From Gracilimonas sp046602855 (lineage in GTDB: Bacteria; Bacteroidota; Rhodothermia; Balneolales; Balneolaceae): 64,000 bases of DNA. Where the stretch lies: NCBI RefSeq assembly GCF_046602855.1, contig NZ_JBKINJ010000001.1, positions 1,488,001 to 1,552,000 on the forward strand, in the 5' to 3' direction. Each line of letters starts with the position of its first letter. The first letter of the stretch is position 1. The notes beneath the pieces are model-generated. The model saw only the letters and a program-made list of their open reading frames with translations. It was not told the origin of the DNA and did no database searches. Position numbers and translations under genes: made by a program. Below, piece after piece: positions 9,804 through 17,870 of this stretch.

Positions 9804-11701
9804 CGTTTACCAAGTTTAGCGTGTGAATTCTTTTTTCGTCGGGCGTTTGATTTGGGGAATTTGTACCCTCTCTTTTTCCCAAGAGTAGATTGTTTCTTAC
9901 CGATCCTGCGGTTACTGTAGTCAACCTTGATGATCTCTTCGTAATCGGTTCCTTCGTCGTTTACTTTTGCGACTTCTTCTTCCCATTTTTCTGAACCCCA
10001 TACACATAACGCCAGTGCAAAAACCTGATCATCATTACTGCCTTCTTGGGCTTCGGGACGAACGGTTCCGTTTTTCATCACTTTCACGAAATCGTTGTGT
10101 TCTTCGACGGTGCTTAGATCGGGAAGTTTGTTGTAGTGGTCTTTGATCCAGCTTTTGTAAAAGTCCAAGAGGTCCTTTCTGGTCTTCTTATCTTGGTGGT
10201 AACCAAATTTGAGTTTGTTACCTGTAAGCTGAAAGAACACGTCACCGCGATAAGGAACTAACCCATCCGGTTTTAGAATGTTGACTACCGTACTCAAGTT
10301 ACCTTCAGGGATTAACAAGGCGTGGTTGTAGAAATACCCGATCCGCATCATTGTGAGGGCCAGATCATCTTCTTCCATACGACCGTGCCATTTGGCTACG
10401 ATCTTTTGTTCAAGTCTGTCGAACACCATCATCGCCCCATAATCAGCCCCTTCCACGTTTCTGGATGGGTCAGCACTGACGACATACCTATTTTCGTACA
10501 TCGGGTCTGGGAAGTCGTAAATTTTGAGATCACCCATCGCATCTTCGACGAATTTCATATCTTCGTCTATGAACCCAATGGAATGTTCGCGTTCGCCTTC
10601 GTCCTTGAGTGTTTCTTTTAGATCGTAAAGTTCTGTGGTGTTGAAGAAACAGGAATCGGAAGCGAGGAAGGCATCTCTCGGAAACGTCGGGTAGTACCGG
10701 TAAGCTTCCTGTAAATCGTAGGAACACTTATTCTTGATACACCATCTGTACCAGTTGATCTGTTCAATCGACAGACCCATTTCGTCCATCAAGTATTCTT
10801 CGCGTTGTAGAAAGTCTTTCTTACCAATGGTCCCAAAGTCGATTCCTTCGAGGTCAGTTAATTCACCACCCCTTAATGGGAGTGAGTATTTATCGTCGTC
10901 GTACCACGGAAGGAACACGGGACGGTAACCGTCAAAATGGTTGGATTTCCCTTCGATGTAACGGGTCCACTGTTGTTCACTTTTCTCCCACAGTTTATAG
11001 AACCCTTCGCCCTTACCGGAAACTCCGTTTGCGGTAGACTCCAGCATGAGAAAGATGTCTGACTTACGTGGGAGAGCCTGTGAAGTGGAACTCAGTACAT
11101 CCCTGAAATGGTCATAGTTGGCAACTTCAGAGAGATGTACCGCGTTAAGTGTAATACCTTTACCAACGTTATCCCCACCACCGGCAGTACGAACATTCAA
11201 ACGGCCACCTATATCGCGACCTTTTTCGTCCTGCATCTTAAATTCCATTTTCTTACCAGACTTAGCTTTGGTCTCTGGTCGGATGGGATGGTCACTTTTA
11301 ATCGTTTCACCTTCGTGATCGACAATGTCAACTCTTTCGGGAATATTCTCGTAACATCTCTTATAGATGTCGTACAATAATCCTGTGGTTTCATCATCAT
11401 GAGCGAGTACCAACGTATTGTACAATGGGACTTGGATCATATTATCCATATTGATCATCGCCTTTTCGGTAGAGATACCTAACTGACGACCTTTCAACAC
11501 GATCAATTTTACTTGTTCATACCCGTAAATGTCTTTTGTCCTTTTCTTCTCTTCCTGAACAATTTCGTACAGTTTTTCTTGGGCTGGTTTAGCCTTAAAA
11601 GAAATGATCTGATTATCCTCTGACCGTATATGATAGAGGTACGGAGATCGGGTCAAGAAGGAACCGAAAGCGTCAAAAGGAATCTTTGGGTTGTCTGACA
11701 T
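9800..11701 (-). CDS. terL: Terminase large subunit, packaging ATPase-nuclease
   Basis: 633 aa. The ATPase domain has a deviant Walker A at residues 68-78 (VLKGRQLGIST), a Walker B ending in Glu at 188-193 (VHLSEVA) and coupling motif ESTANG at 221-226. The C-terminal RNase H-like nuclease shows D410 (VVSADPSRN), E465 (LLIPEGN) and D557 (NDDQVFALAL). It pumps DNA into the procapsid through the portal and cuts concatemers. Its start overlaps the upstream stop as TAATG. No small terminase gene lies directly beside it; a candidate is at 38612-39097. Confidence 0.93.
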   Translation of the reverse strand: MSDNPKIPFDAFGSFLTRSPYLYHIRSEDNQIISFKAKPAQEKLYEIVQEEKKRTKDIYGYEQVKLIVLKGRQLGISTEKAMINMDNMIQVPLYNTLVLAHDDETTGLLYDIYKRCYENIPERVDIVDHEGETIKSDHPIRPETKAKSGKKMEFKMQDEKGRDIGGRLNVRTAGGGDNVGKGITLNAVHLSEVANYDHFRDVLSSTSQALPRKSDIFLMLESTANGVSGKGEGFYKLWEKSEQQWTRYIEGKSNHFDGYRPVFLPWYDDDKYSLPLRGGELTDLEGIDFGTIGKKDFLQREEYLMDEMGLSIEQINWYRWCIKNKCSYDLQEAYRYYPTFPRDAFLASDSCFFNTTELYDLKETLKDEGEREHSIGFIDEDMKFVEDAMGDLKIYDFPDPMYENRYVVSADPSRNVEGADYGAMMVFDRLEQKIVAKWHGRMEEDDLALTMMRIGYFYNHALLIPEGNLSTVVNILKPDGLVPYRGDVFFQLTGNKLKFGYHQDKKTRKDLLDFYKSWIKDHYNKLPDLSTVEEHNDFVKVMKNGTVRPEAQEGSNDDQVFALALCVWGSEKWEEEVAKVNDEGTDYEEIIKVDYSNRRIGKKQSTLGKKRGYKFPKSNARRKKNSHAKLGKR

Positions 11702-12108
11702 TACTCGACCGGTCTTACTGACAAGGGTGGGCGCATAACACTAATGAGTTCACCTTCACCGGTGATCTCGTGAAACAAAAAGGGAGGGATGTCTAAATCG
11801 TCACCATCACAAAGTTCAACTATACGTACATTTTTGTGAGTGGTTATATCTTTGGGGTTCGTCGATTCAAATAACTTTATGATGAAACAACCTTCGAGAA
11901 CTTTAACGTGTTCGTTCTGCCAATGGTTGTGGGCGGTTAGTGTCGATCCGTTGGCCCAAATTTTAAACTTCTCCACTTCGTCGTCTCTGTAAATTTGTTT
12001 TTTGGTCCATCCGTCACTGATCGGGAATTCTTTATCGGTAATAAGAATCTCATCAACTTCGCCACTTGCGTACATCGCAATTGTAGCTTTATCGCCTAAG
12101 AGTTCCAT
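11701..12108 (-). CDS. Cupin-like protein in the late operon
   Basis: 135 aa from ATG at 12108. The core LTAHNHWQNEHVKVLEGCFIIKL followed by DDLDIPPFLFHEITG has the cupin pattern (H-x-H...E...G, then P...H). It may bind metal or act as a small structural barrel. I chose the start 26 bases after the upstream stop. A longer in-frame start at 12360 would overlap the upstream membrane protein gene almost entirely, though its N-terminal helix (IREKRARLRLMELL) is not implausible. It directly precedes terminase and shares TAATG coupling. The role in phage assembly is unknown. Confidence 0.6.
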   Translation of the reverse strand: MELLGDKATIAMYASGEVDEILITDKEFPISDGWTKKQIYRDDEVEKFKIWANGSTLTAHNHWQNEHVKVLEGCFIIKLFESTNPKDITTHKNVRIVELCDGDDLDIPPFLFHEITGEGELISVMRPPLSVRPVE

Positions 12109-12134
12109 TAAGCGTAGACGAGCACGTTTTTCTC

Positions 12135-12401
12135 TTATTTCTCGTCTTTGGATTCGCCTGTGGATGTCTTGTGTCTGCCCATCTCGATTATTCGTTCGTA
12201 CAGGATTTCCTTCTCCCTCGCTTTTTCCAGCAAAGATGCTTCGTACTTTTCCCCATATTCCGTGACTTTCTTCTGAAGGTGCTTGTTCTCGTCTAAAGTT
12301 TTCTTTATAAAATTTTTCCATAGCCAATAAATTATTCCGAGGGCGAGAGAGAATAGCCATCCGTACTCTTTCGCCAGTTCTTTAAGGATTTGTATTTCCA
12401 T
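12135..12401 (-). CDS. Small membrane protein with coiled coil, spanin- or holin-like
   Basis: 88 aa. Residues 13-29 form one transmembrane helix (YGWLFSLALGIIYWLW). A charged coiled coil follows (about 30-75) and the end is polar. This is the layout of an i-spanin (Rz) or of small phage membrane-anchored proteins. It is the first gene of the leftward late operon. Its leader contains CAAACCCAAAG before ATG, a weak copy of the phage start signal. Lysis function is inference, and no partner o-spanin lipoprotein is seen nearby. Confidence 0.6.
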   Translation of the reverse strand: MEIQILKELAKEYGWLFSLALGIIYWLWKNFIKKTLDENKHLQKKVTEYGEKYEASLLEKAREKEILYERIIEMGRHKTSTGESKDEK

Positions 12402-12419
12402 TTCTTTGGGTTTGTCATA

Positions 12420-12655
12420 CTTGGTGTTCCTTTGATCAGTCTTTTTTGTACTGATTACTTGAGCTACTTAGAACACTGTTTAGTAAGATGAGACTACTTC
12501 TCTAAATCCACTATTAGTTTAGAGTCTTTACTTTCTTCTAAGAGTAGTTAACTATTCTTTAAAGAGTAGTTTATAGACGGGACATCAAATAAACTGATTC
12601 GATGGGACTAATAGTTAGTCAACTGTTTCGTTTCGTTGTCTTCATTCCTTCTTAC
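12420..12655. promoter_or_regulatory. Divergent control region between late and early operons
   Basis: About 235 bases separate the leftward late operon from the rightward operon. They contain repeats of one element: GAGTAGTTAACTA (12542-12554) and GAGTAGTTTATA (12563-12574) as direct copies, with the inverted form GACTACTTCTCT near 12491. Related ACTATTAG/CTAATAGT pairs lie at about 12511 and 12608. Such clustered direct and inverted copies are what operator arrays of a phage switch look like. No clear -35/-10 pair is recognisable. Treat as candidate promoter/operator. Confidence 0.45.
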
Positions 12656-12862
12656 TCAATCCCCTAAATCCCCTTTCTCTTTCTTCCTTGCTTCAAAGTT
12701 AACCACCATTTCTCGCAATTCATGAATATCCCTTGACAACTCTGGAACTTTTTTTCTGGACATGTACAAATCACTCAAGTTGTCTAAGGATTTCTTCGGG
12801 TAACGCTCTATAGTGGTTATATTTGGAATCAAACCTCCAACCCCCGAACAATGACCCCACAA
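12656..12862 (-). CDS. Possible small coiled-coil protein
   Basis: 68 aa at most. The C-terminal half (from Met at 12763, 34 aa) is a charged helix (VPELSRDIHELREMVVNFEA) with protein-like composition. The N-terminal part overlaps the start signal and first codons of the rightward nuclease gene, so a shorter form is likelier. It would be transcribed toward the late operon. No family is recognised and it may be a chance frame. Confidence 0.3.
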   Translation of the reverse strand: MWGHCSGVGGLIPNITTIERYPKKSLDNLSDLYMSRKKVPELSRDIHELREMVVNFEARKKEKGDLGD

Positions 12863-13591
12863 GAAGCAATATTAAATCACGAAAGGAATAAAAACGTCCT
12901 GTTCTACGAGGATGAGCACAAGTACGAGTTCATTACCGAAGATGGGACGAAAGAACAATGGTACGGAATAACGTCGTGGATCAAAGAGTTCCACGAGAAG
13001 TTCGATCGTGATGGTATATCAAAATTTGTGGCCAGTCGAGACCGGCGTACTCAAGAAGAAGTGTTAGCTGAGTGGGACAAAAAACGCGACGACGCCATCG
13101 AGTATGGTAACCACGTTCACAAGCTTGCCGAAGATTACATTAACGACGGTCTCATCATAGACGATGAAGAAGACCTCGCGTGTATTATCGAAGCAGAAGG
13201 TAAACTCGGTTACCGATCCGTTCTTTCTGAATGGGTCATATACGATGAGCGTCTTAAACGTTGTTCCGCGATTGACTGGTTGGCTTTCAACCCTGAGAAC
13301 GACAAGTTTGTCATAATGGATTTTAAGACAAACAAAGAGATCAAGTATGAAGGTTACAATGGTAAGATGATGCACTACCCGTGCGAAATGTTACCTGACT
13401 CAAATTATTACCACTATTGTCTACAACTGAGCATATACAAAAAGATCGTCAGAGAACAATACGATCTGCCTGTACAGGATGAGATGTTCATTCTTTACAT
13501 CAGACAAGGCGAGTATGAACTACTGCCAGTTTTCGATATGGGTCACATTGTCGACCTAATGTACGAACACAATGAATATCTTAATTCTTGA
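12851..13591 (+). CDS. PD-(D/E)XK superfamily nuclease, RecB/Cas4-like
   Basis: 246 aa. Motifs run in order: GNHVHKLAEDY with H90; a Glu/Asp-rich strand with D142 (SAIDWLAF); the core DxK at 157-159 (VIMDFKT); and a Q192-x-x-x-Y196 helix (LQLSIYKK). This is the RecB/lambda-exonuclease-like arrangement seen in phage single-domain exonucleases. It probably resects DNA ends for recombination together with the annealing protein at 36999-37901. The start follows AACCTCCAACCCCC. It overlaps the resolvase gene by 20 bases. Confidence 0.75.
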   Translation: MTPQEAILNHERNKNVLFYEDEHKYEFITEDGTKEQWYGITSWIKEFHEKFDRDGISKFVASRDRRTQEEVLAEWDKKRDDAIEYGNHVHKLAEDYINDGLIIDDEEDLACIIEAEGKLGYRSVLSEWVIYDERLKRCSAIDWLAFNPENDKFVIMDFKTNKEIKYEGYNGKMMHYPCEMLPDSNYYHYCLQLSIYKKIVREQYDLPVQDEMFILYIRQGEYELLPVFDMGHIVDLMYEHNEYLNS

Positions 13592-14102
13592 TCCCTCCAA
13601 ATCTGCTACCGGATGGGTCGTGTACGACGACATCGAAGAAACCATAATAGCTTACGGCACTTTTAAGTGTGAAATCTCGAAGAGACAGAAAAAAGAACTG
13701 AAGAAAACAACGGAGCGCAATGCTGTCGAAATGTATTTGTACTCTCGTTTCCTCGAAGATGTGTGTGACAGATACCAAATTGAAAAAGTCGTATCCGAAC
13801 AACCTCACGGCAGTCAGTCTGCCAAAGCGAGTTGGGCCTTATCGATGGTCGTTTCCATCATAACGGCATTTAGTGTTTACAAGCTCGGACAGGCCCCGAC
13901 ATTTTATCTGGAGTCGACGTGTAAGAAATCGTTCTTTGATGTACGTTTCGTCGATAAGATACAAACCCGTGAGGCTATGAACGAGATGTGGCGCTCTGAA
14001 GGATATAAACCAGAAACCCATCACGGTAAAGTCGTTGGATACAAAGATGAAGCAGTTTCAGACGCTCTACTTGTGTTAACCCATCATTTGCATCATGCCT
14101 AA
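13572..14102 (+). CDS. RuvC-like Holliday-junction resolvase
   Basis: 176 aa, near the usual RuvC length. The RNase H-fold acidic residues are D7 (ILILDPSKSATGW), E76 (KVVSEQPHGSQ) and an acidic pair D159/D164 in the last helix (YKDEAVSDALLV). The substitution of GVD by LDPS near the first Asp fits the divergent phage/poxvirus type. It would cut branched DNA before packaging. Its start lies inside the preceding nuclease gene and its end overlaps the next gene, so it is tightly coupled. Confidence 0.8.
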   Translation: MNILILDPSKSATGWVVYDDIEETIIAYGTFKCEISKRQKKELKKTTERNAVEMYLYSRFLEDVCDRYQIEKVVSEQPHGSQSAKASWALSMVVSIITAFSVYKLGQAPTFYLESTCKKSFFDVRFVDKIQTREAMNEMWRSEGYKPETHHGKVVGYKDEAVSDALLVLTHHLHHA

Positions 14103-14400
14103 GTATATCTATAAACGCGAAGACGGAACCAAATTCGAAAAGATTCAATCAATGAAGGACGATGCTTTGAGTGAATGTCCTACCACGGGCCAACCGTGCC
14201 GTAGAGTCATTACTGGAGGCGTTGTCGGACCAGAATACACAACTAACACACGAAAACCAATGAGTGCAAAAGAAGTAACACAAAAACAAAAAGATAAGAT
14301 TACGACACTTGGTTCGGATTATTTACCGATTCAAGAACGTCAACGTAAACGTTTCGAAAAGAAAAAAGCGGAACGAGAGCGCAACGGCGAGACTCAGTAA
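14095..14400 (+). CDS. FmdB-like small protein with degenerate zinc ribbon
   Basis: 101 aa. The beginning (MPKYIYKREDGTKFEKIQSM, then SECPTTGQPCRRVITGG) follows the FmdB zinc-ribbon pattern. The first Cys pair is missing (KRED in its place) and the second knuckle has lost one spacing, so metal binding is doubtful. The C-terminus is a Lys/Glu-rich helix. In phages such proteins sit among packaging genes. It overlaps the resolvase gene by 8 bases. Confidence 0.6.
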   Translation: MPKYIYKREDGTKFEKIQSMKDDALSECPTTGQPCRRVITGGVVGPEYTTNTRKPMSAKEVTQKQKDKITTLGSDYLPIQERQRKRFEKKKAERERNGETQ

Positions 14401-14428
14401 TTTTTAACAACCTCCAACCCCCTACTTA

Positions 14429-14944
14429 ATGCCAAAACCCCCAAAAGAATGGGGGATTGTCAAATTTCTCAAGGACAAAGGTGGTGATGTCGGAAACGTT
14501 TTGGAATCAGTTGCGAGTTTCGCAATGAACCAGAGTGGCGTCGGCAACATCATTCAAAGTGTTCTTGGGGCTGACCTATCCCCTGAAGACAAAGACCTCG
14601 CTTTACAAAAGCTGGCCAACGACATCGAGAGTCAAGAACTGACTTACGAAGATAGAAAGGACGCACGGAGTCTTTACAAAAAAGACGACCAGTTACAAAA
14701 GCTATTTGCGATCACCTTCTTGGTGTCGTTTATGATCCTGACCGCAGGACTTTTGACTATGCTCTACCAAACCGCAGTGAACGATATTGATTTTAGTCAA
14801 TTCACTGTGACACTTATCTCCGCCATCTGGGGTGGAATGTCCGCCAAAGTTAACACCATCATCGACTTCCTGTTCGGTGGTTCATTCGGTAAAGACCAAC
14901 AGGACCGTGAAATGACCGAATTAGCAAAATGGAGTAACCGATGA
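14429..14944 (+). CDS. Holin-like membrane protein
   Basis: 171 aa. A cytoplasmic N-terminal part of about 90 residues ends in an amphipathic helix (YEDRKDARSLYKKDDQLQK), followed by two hydrophobic helices at about 94-113 (LFAITFLVSFMILTAGLL) and about 125-150. This resembles the gene-transfer-agent/3-TM holin group, where the first helix is weak. The start signal AACCTCCAACCCCC precedes it. It overlaps the next gene by 4 bases. An endolysin is not visible in the window. Confidence 0.55.
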   Translation: MPKPPKEWGIVKFLKDKGGDVGNVLESVASFAMNQSGVGNIIQSVLGADLSPEDKDLALQKLANDIESQELTYEDRKDARSLYKKDDQLQKLFAITFLVSFMILTAGLLTMLYQTAVNDIDFSQFTVTLISAIWGGMSAKVNTIIDFLFGGSFGKDQQDREMTELAKWSNR

Positions 14945-15816
14945 ACGACAATAAGATTTCAGTAGAAAAAGTCAACAATTTTGTAACGATCATTCGGATC
15001 GCATACGAACACGGAGACGAATTCCCATTCTTCCTTTCCTCTGACCACCACGCCGATTCGGTAAAGTGTGAAAGAGAGATTTTGAGAAATCACTTGGAAG
15101 AATCAAAAGAACGTGGAGCCAAGAATCTATTCTTTGGTGATACGTACGATCTCATGCAGGGACGGCACGATCGTCGCAGTGCGCCGGAAGACCTCAAGGA
15201 CGAGTACAAACGTTCTGATTATTTGGACGCCGTTAGCGAAGACGTGGCGGACTTTTACCGCCCGTATGCCGAGAACACCATTGGCTTTGGTCTTGGTAAT
15301 CACGAAACATCTGTGATTAAGAATACCGGCCACAATCCGCTCAACACTCTCATCGACAAACTATCCAAAGAGAACCCAAACATTATGCGTTGGGGATACC
15401 GAGGATTCATTTTCTTCCGTTTCGAACACGTCAACGGTGGCGGTCGATTCACGAAGAAACTTTACTTCCATCACGGAAGCGGTGGGACAGCACCAGTTAC
15501 CAAAGGGGTCTTGAAAACAGGACGCCGATCAGTATACCTACCAGATGCAGACATTATCTGTACCGGACACACGCACAACGAGTGGTACTTCCCTCTGGAT
15601 CGCCTACGCGTGAATAGTCACGGTAAAGTGTACTACGACAAACAGATTCACTTACAGTTACCATCGTACAAACGTGACGGTGATGGCAAAGGACCTCCCG
15701 TCGCAGGATGGGCCGTCGAAAGTGAATTCTCACCGCAAGGTATTGGGTCGTGGTTCATAAAATTCAAAGTCGCCAACGGGAAAGCAACAATAACTCCAGA
15801 ACCAATAACCCACTAA
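14941..15816 (+). CDS. Calcineurin-like metallophosphoesterase
   Basis: 291 aa. All metal-binding motifs are present: D35-x-H37 (SSDHHAD), G66-D-x-x-D70 (FFGDTYD), G119-N-H-E122 (GNHE), HHGSGG about 65 residues later, and CTGHTH with both His. It hydrolyses phosphoesters with two metal ions. In phages such enzymes are linked to DNA end processing or nucleotide turnover. Position after the nuclease and resolvase suggests DNA metabolism. The exact substrate is unknown. Confidence 0.8.
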   Translation: MNDNKISVEKVNNFVTIIRIAYEHGDEFPFFLSSDHHADSVKCEREILRNHLEESKERGAKNLFFGDTYDLMQGRHDRRSAPEDLKDEYKRSDYLDAVSEDVADFYRPYAENTIGFGLGNHETSVIKNTGHNPLNTLIDKLSKENPNIMRWGYRGFIFFRFEHVNGGGRFTKKLYFHHGSGGTAPVTKGVLKTGRRSVYLPDADIICTGHTHNEWYFPLDRLRVNSHGKVYYDKQIHLQLPSYKRDGDGKGPPVAGWAVESEFSPQGIGSWFIKFKVANGKATITPEPITH

Positions 15817-15819
15817 GTT

Positions 15820-16236
15820 ATGCCACAAAAACCCGAAGACAGGGACTACAAGAAAGAGTACAAGAACTACCACAGTAAACCCGATCAGATCAAGAAACGC
15901 TCGACCCGTAACAAGGCCCGACGTAAGATGGAGAAGAAAGGGAAGGTCCGAAAAGGCGACGGTAAAGAAGTTGACCATCGGATACCACTGAGTAAAGGCG
16001 GTTCTAACAGCGCCGGAAACTTACGTGTTGTCTCCAGAAAAGAGAACCGTAAGAAGTACGATGGCGGAAGCCGTAAGCGTAAGTCTCAGACTAAGAGTCG
16101 CGCTAAGAAGAAGTACAAAGCCAAAACACCGTCACAGAAACGACGTGTTGCGGAAAAAGTGACCGCTCGTGTTCAACCCCTCAAAAAGTCCATTCGCGAC
16201 AAAGGGGTAACCGGACCTAAACATAAGCGCCGGTAA
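15820..16236 (+). CDS. HNH endonuclease, very basic
   Basis: 138 aa. The HNH core is EVDHRIPLSKGGSNSAGNLR followed by VSRKENRKK. The catalytic His, the central Asn and the final N-x-x-x-K are present, but there are no zinc-binding Cys pairs. The rest is Lys/Arg-rich (about a third of all residues), giving strong DNA binding. Phage HNH proteins of this size often assist terminase cutting. It overlaps the next gene by one base (TAATG). Confidence 0.75.
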   Translation: MPQKPEDRDYKKEYKNYHSKPDQIKKRSTRNKARRKMEKKGKVRKGDGKEVDHRIPLSKGGSNSAGNLRVVSRKENRKKYDGGSRKRKSQTKSRAKKKYKAKTPSQKRRVAEKVTARVQPLKKSIRDKGVTGPKHKRR

Positions 16237-16721
16237 TGCCGAGCAAAAAGAAAGGGCGCAAAAAACATAAGCGCCGTAAACTTTACGAGACCGCAAAGGA
16301 TCGTAAGAACGAACGAGAGATCATATCTGTCGTTGAGGAAGCTTGGGGGGTTGAGGTGCAAGCCTTACCCCGTAAGTATTCTTTTGATTTTTGCATAGTC
16401 CAAGATGTTGGCGGTAATTTTAACGAACGGTATGAAATCCAGACGTTTTGTGAGATCAAGAACAGGTCCATAAAAATGACTGACTACGAGTTCATCGTCG
16501 TTGAATTAACCAAATACTTCGAAGCGATCAAAGTGTATGAGTCAACAGAGATTCCAACCTACCTTTTCTACAAATTCACCGATGGATTGTACTATCATGA
16601 ATTCGGAAAAATAAATAAGCCTTTCTATAAGTACACGATGGGTGGACGCAAAGACCGTAACGACCCTCAAGATCACACGCCACAGTTGCTTATACCAACT
16701 GATATGCTCATCAAAGTGTGA
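16236..16721 (+). CDS. Small PD-(D/E)XK-type nuclease candidate
   Basis: 161 aa. A basic N-terminus (KKKGRKKHKRRK) and helix precede SFDFCIV, then TFCEIKNRS, which fits the D...E-x-K catalytic core of restriction-like folds with Asp about 20 residues before E-x-K. Helix KDRKNEREIISVVEEAWG would carry the upstream Glu. It could act with the HNH protein in branch or concatemer cutting. The family is not certain. Confidence 0.5.
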   Translation: MPSKKKGRKKHKRRKLYETAKDRKNEREIISVVEEAWGVEVQALPRKYSFDFCIVQDVGGNFNERYEIQTFCEIKNRSIKMTDYEFIVVELTKYFEAIKVYESTEIPTYLFYKFTDGLYYHEFGKINKPFYKYTMGGRKDRNDPQDHTPQLLIPTDMLIKV

Positions 16722-16860
16722 CTCCTTTTATCAGTTTTTAAAATGGTCTGAAGATTTTTAGAAAGTTGTCTGGGGATTTCATTGGTAAACGAGCGATGGG
16801 TAGTATATTCGAATCGTCATGGGCAACCAAAGACCCCTATAACCTCTAACACCCAATTTA

Positions 16861-17022
16861 ATGTCAGACGAAAGAGATGTAGCACAGGCTTTACTTGAGG
16901 CTCTTAAAGAGAGCAACAAAGCGATGGAACCTTTTATGGGTGAATCGTACGAATTGTGTTACAGATTAGAAGAAAACGAAGACCTCATTCAGATGGTCGA
17001 ACACGACGTAGAACACTTTTAA
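16861..17022 (+). CDS. Small acidic phage protein
   Basis: 53 aa: MSDERDVAQALLEALKE followed by acidic helices. The start follows TATAACCTCTAACACCC, one of the clearest copies of the phage start signal. No family is recognised. The 139 bases upstream of it, after the nuclease gene, hold no other frame and may contain a promoter (TATATTCG near 16805). Confidence 0.55.
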   Translation: MSDERDVAQALLEALKESNKAMEPFMGESYELCYRLEENEDLIQMVEHDVEHF

Positions 17023-17039
17023 CCACCAACCCCTCAACT

Positions 17040-17339
17040 ATGCCAACGATAAAAGGAATCAAAGAAAACGTAAACCAGTATCTACTTGAACGATCCATCG
17101 ATAAAGCGTTTGGTTTGTTTACCAAAACATTCAACGCTATTGAAAAGGCCCGTTTGAAACTGATCGACTCTCGTCAGAAAACACAGAACAAGGCCCAAAA
17201 TTTGTTCGAAGAGAAGATGAACACCGTCGATATGTACGACGCGATGATCGACGAGAAAACCGAGAAAGTGGACGAACTCAATACCGAGATCAAGAAACTC
17301 ACTCGTTTCGAAAACAGACTAAAGGAAATTACTGAATAG
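17040..17339 (+). CDS. Coiled-coil phage protein
   Basis: 99 aa, almost wholly helical with heptads from about 30 to 95 (ending EIKKLTRFENRLKEITE). The ATG at 17040 is chosen because CCACCAACCCCTCAACT sits just before it. An earlier in-frame ATG (16956) lies inside the preceding gene and gives Arg/Thr-rich unlikely sequence. Function unknown. The tRNA pair follows it. Confidence 0.6.
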   Translation: MPTIKGIKENVNQYLLERSIDKAFGLFTKTFNAIEKARLKLIDSRQKTQNKAQNLFEEKMNTVDMYDAMIDEKTEKVDELNTEIKKLTRFENRLKEITE

Positions 17340-17424
17340 TATACGGTGATCTTCAGGCGGGTCCCCATATACTCGTAAACCTCCTTACACCGACCACACA
17401 TTCCTGAAGCTCTGTGTGGCATTA

Positions 17425-17498
17425 GCCGGAATAGCTCAGTTGGCCAGAGCGGTCCCCTTGTAAGGGATAAGTCGTAGGTTCGAATCCTACTTTCGGCT
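17425..17498 (+). tRNA. tRNA-Thr (TGT)
   Basis: 74 nt. The acceptor stem GCCGGAA pairs with TTTCGGC (one G-T). D arm GCTCAGTTGGCCAGAGC, anticodon arm with loop CTTGTAA (anticodon TGT), T arm GTAGGTTCGAATCCTAC, discriminator T. No CCA is encoded. It lies just after an AAACCTCC motif at about 17379. It likely supplements decoding of ACA codons in phage mRNAs. Confidence 0.93.
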
Positions 17499-17596
17499 CT
17501 CCCAAAATGGGAAGTCATAATTATAGTTTTAATCATTATTGCTTACAGTTATGATTTATACTGGTAGTAGATGACCAGAGAAGTATTAAGCACCTT

Positions 17597-17715
17597 ACCC
17601 CCGTCTTTTCCCCGATTGACGGGACATACGCCTATAGCTCAGTTGGTAGAGCAACGGCCTTTTAAGCCGTGAGTCGCAGGTTCGATCCCTGCTGGGCGTA
17701 CAAAGGACGGGGGGT
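17597..17715 (+). repeat. Inverted repeat enclosing tRNA-Lys
   Basis: ACCCCCGTC at 17597-17605 pairs with GACGGGGG(G)T at 17706-17715, with the whole tRNA-Lys between the arms. Inside the right flank a second hairpin forms: GAACGTGC (17719-17726) with GCATCGTTC (17756-17764), enclosing GATGG/CCATC. The arms could form a processing stem around the tRNA precursor. Confidence 0.55.
17628..17700 (+). tRNA. tRNA-Lys (TTT)
   Basis: 73 nt. The acceptor ACGCCTA pairs with TGGGCGT. D arm GCTCAGTTGGTAGAGC, anticodon stem ACGGC/GCCGT with loop CTTTTAA (anticodon TTT), T arm GCAGGTTCGATCCCTGC, discriminator A. CCA is not encoded. AAA is heavily used in the phage's Lys-rich proteins. Confidence 0.95.
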
Positions 17716-17870
17716 GTTGAACGTGCAGATGGCTTCTACCCATCAACGCAGTTTTGCATCGTTCGTCCCCACTTTAATGTGCCAGTAACGAGTTTAGCCT
17801 TCACTCGCCGTAAACAAAAAAGATCAGGGATTACTTGGGTCCCCGCATTTATAACCTCCAACACCCACTT

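Noticed and set aside
12109..12360. Longer N-terminus for the cupin-like gene
   Set aside because: It would overlap the membrane coiled-coil gene almost entirely in another frame; that gene has a clear helix and coiled coil, while the extension is Arg/Gln-rich and lacks support.
17701..17775. A third tRNA
   Set aside because: It folds into a hairpin but has no T-loop TTCGANNC sequence or tRNA-like D arm.
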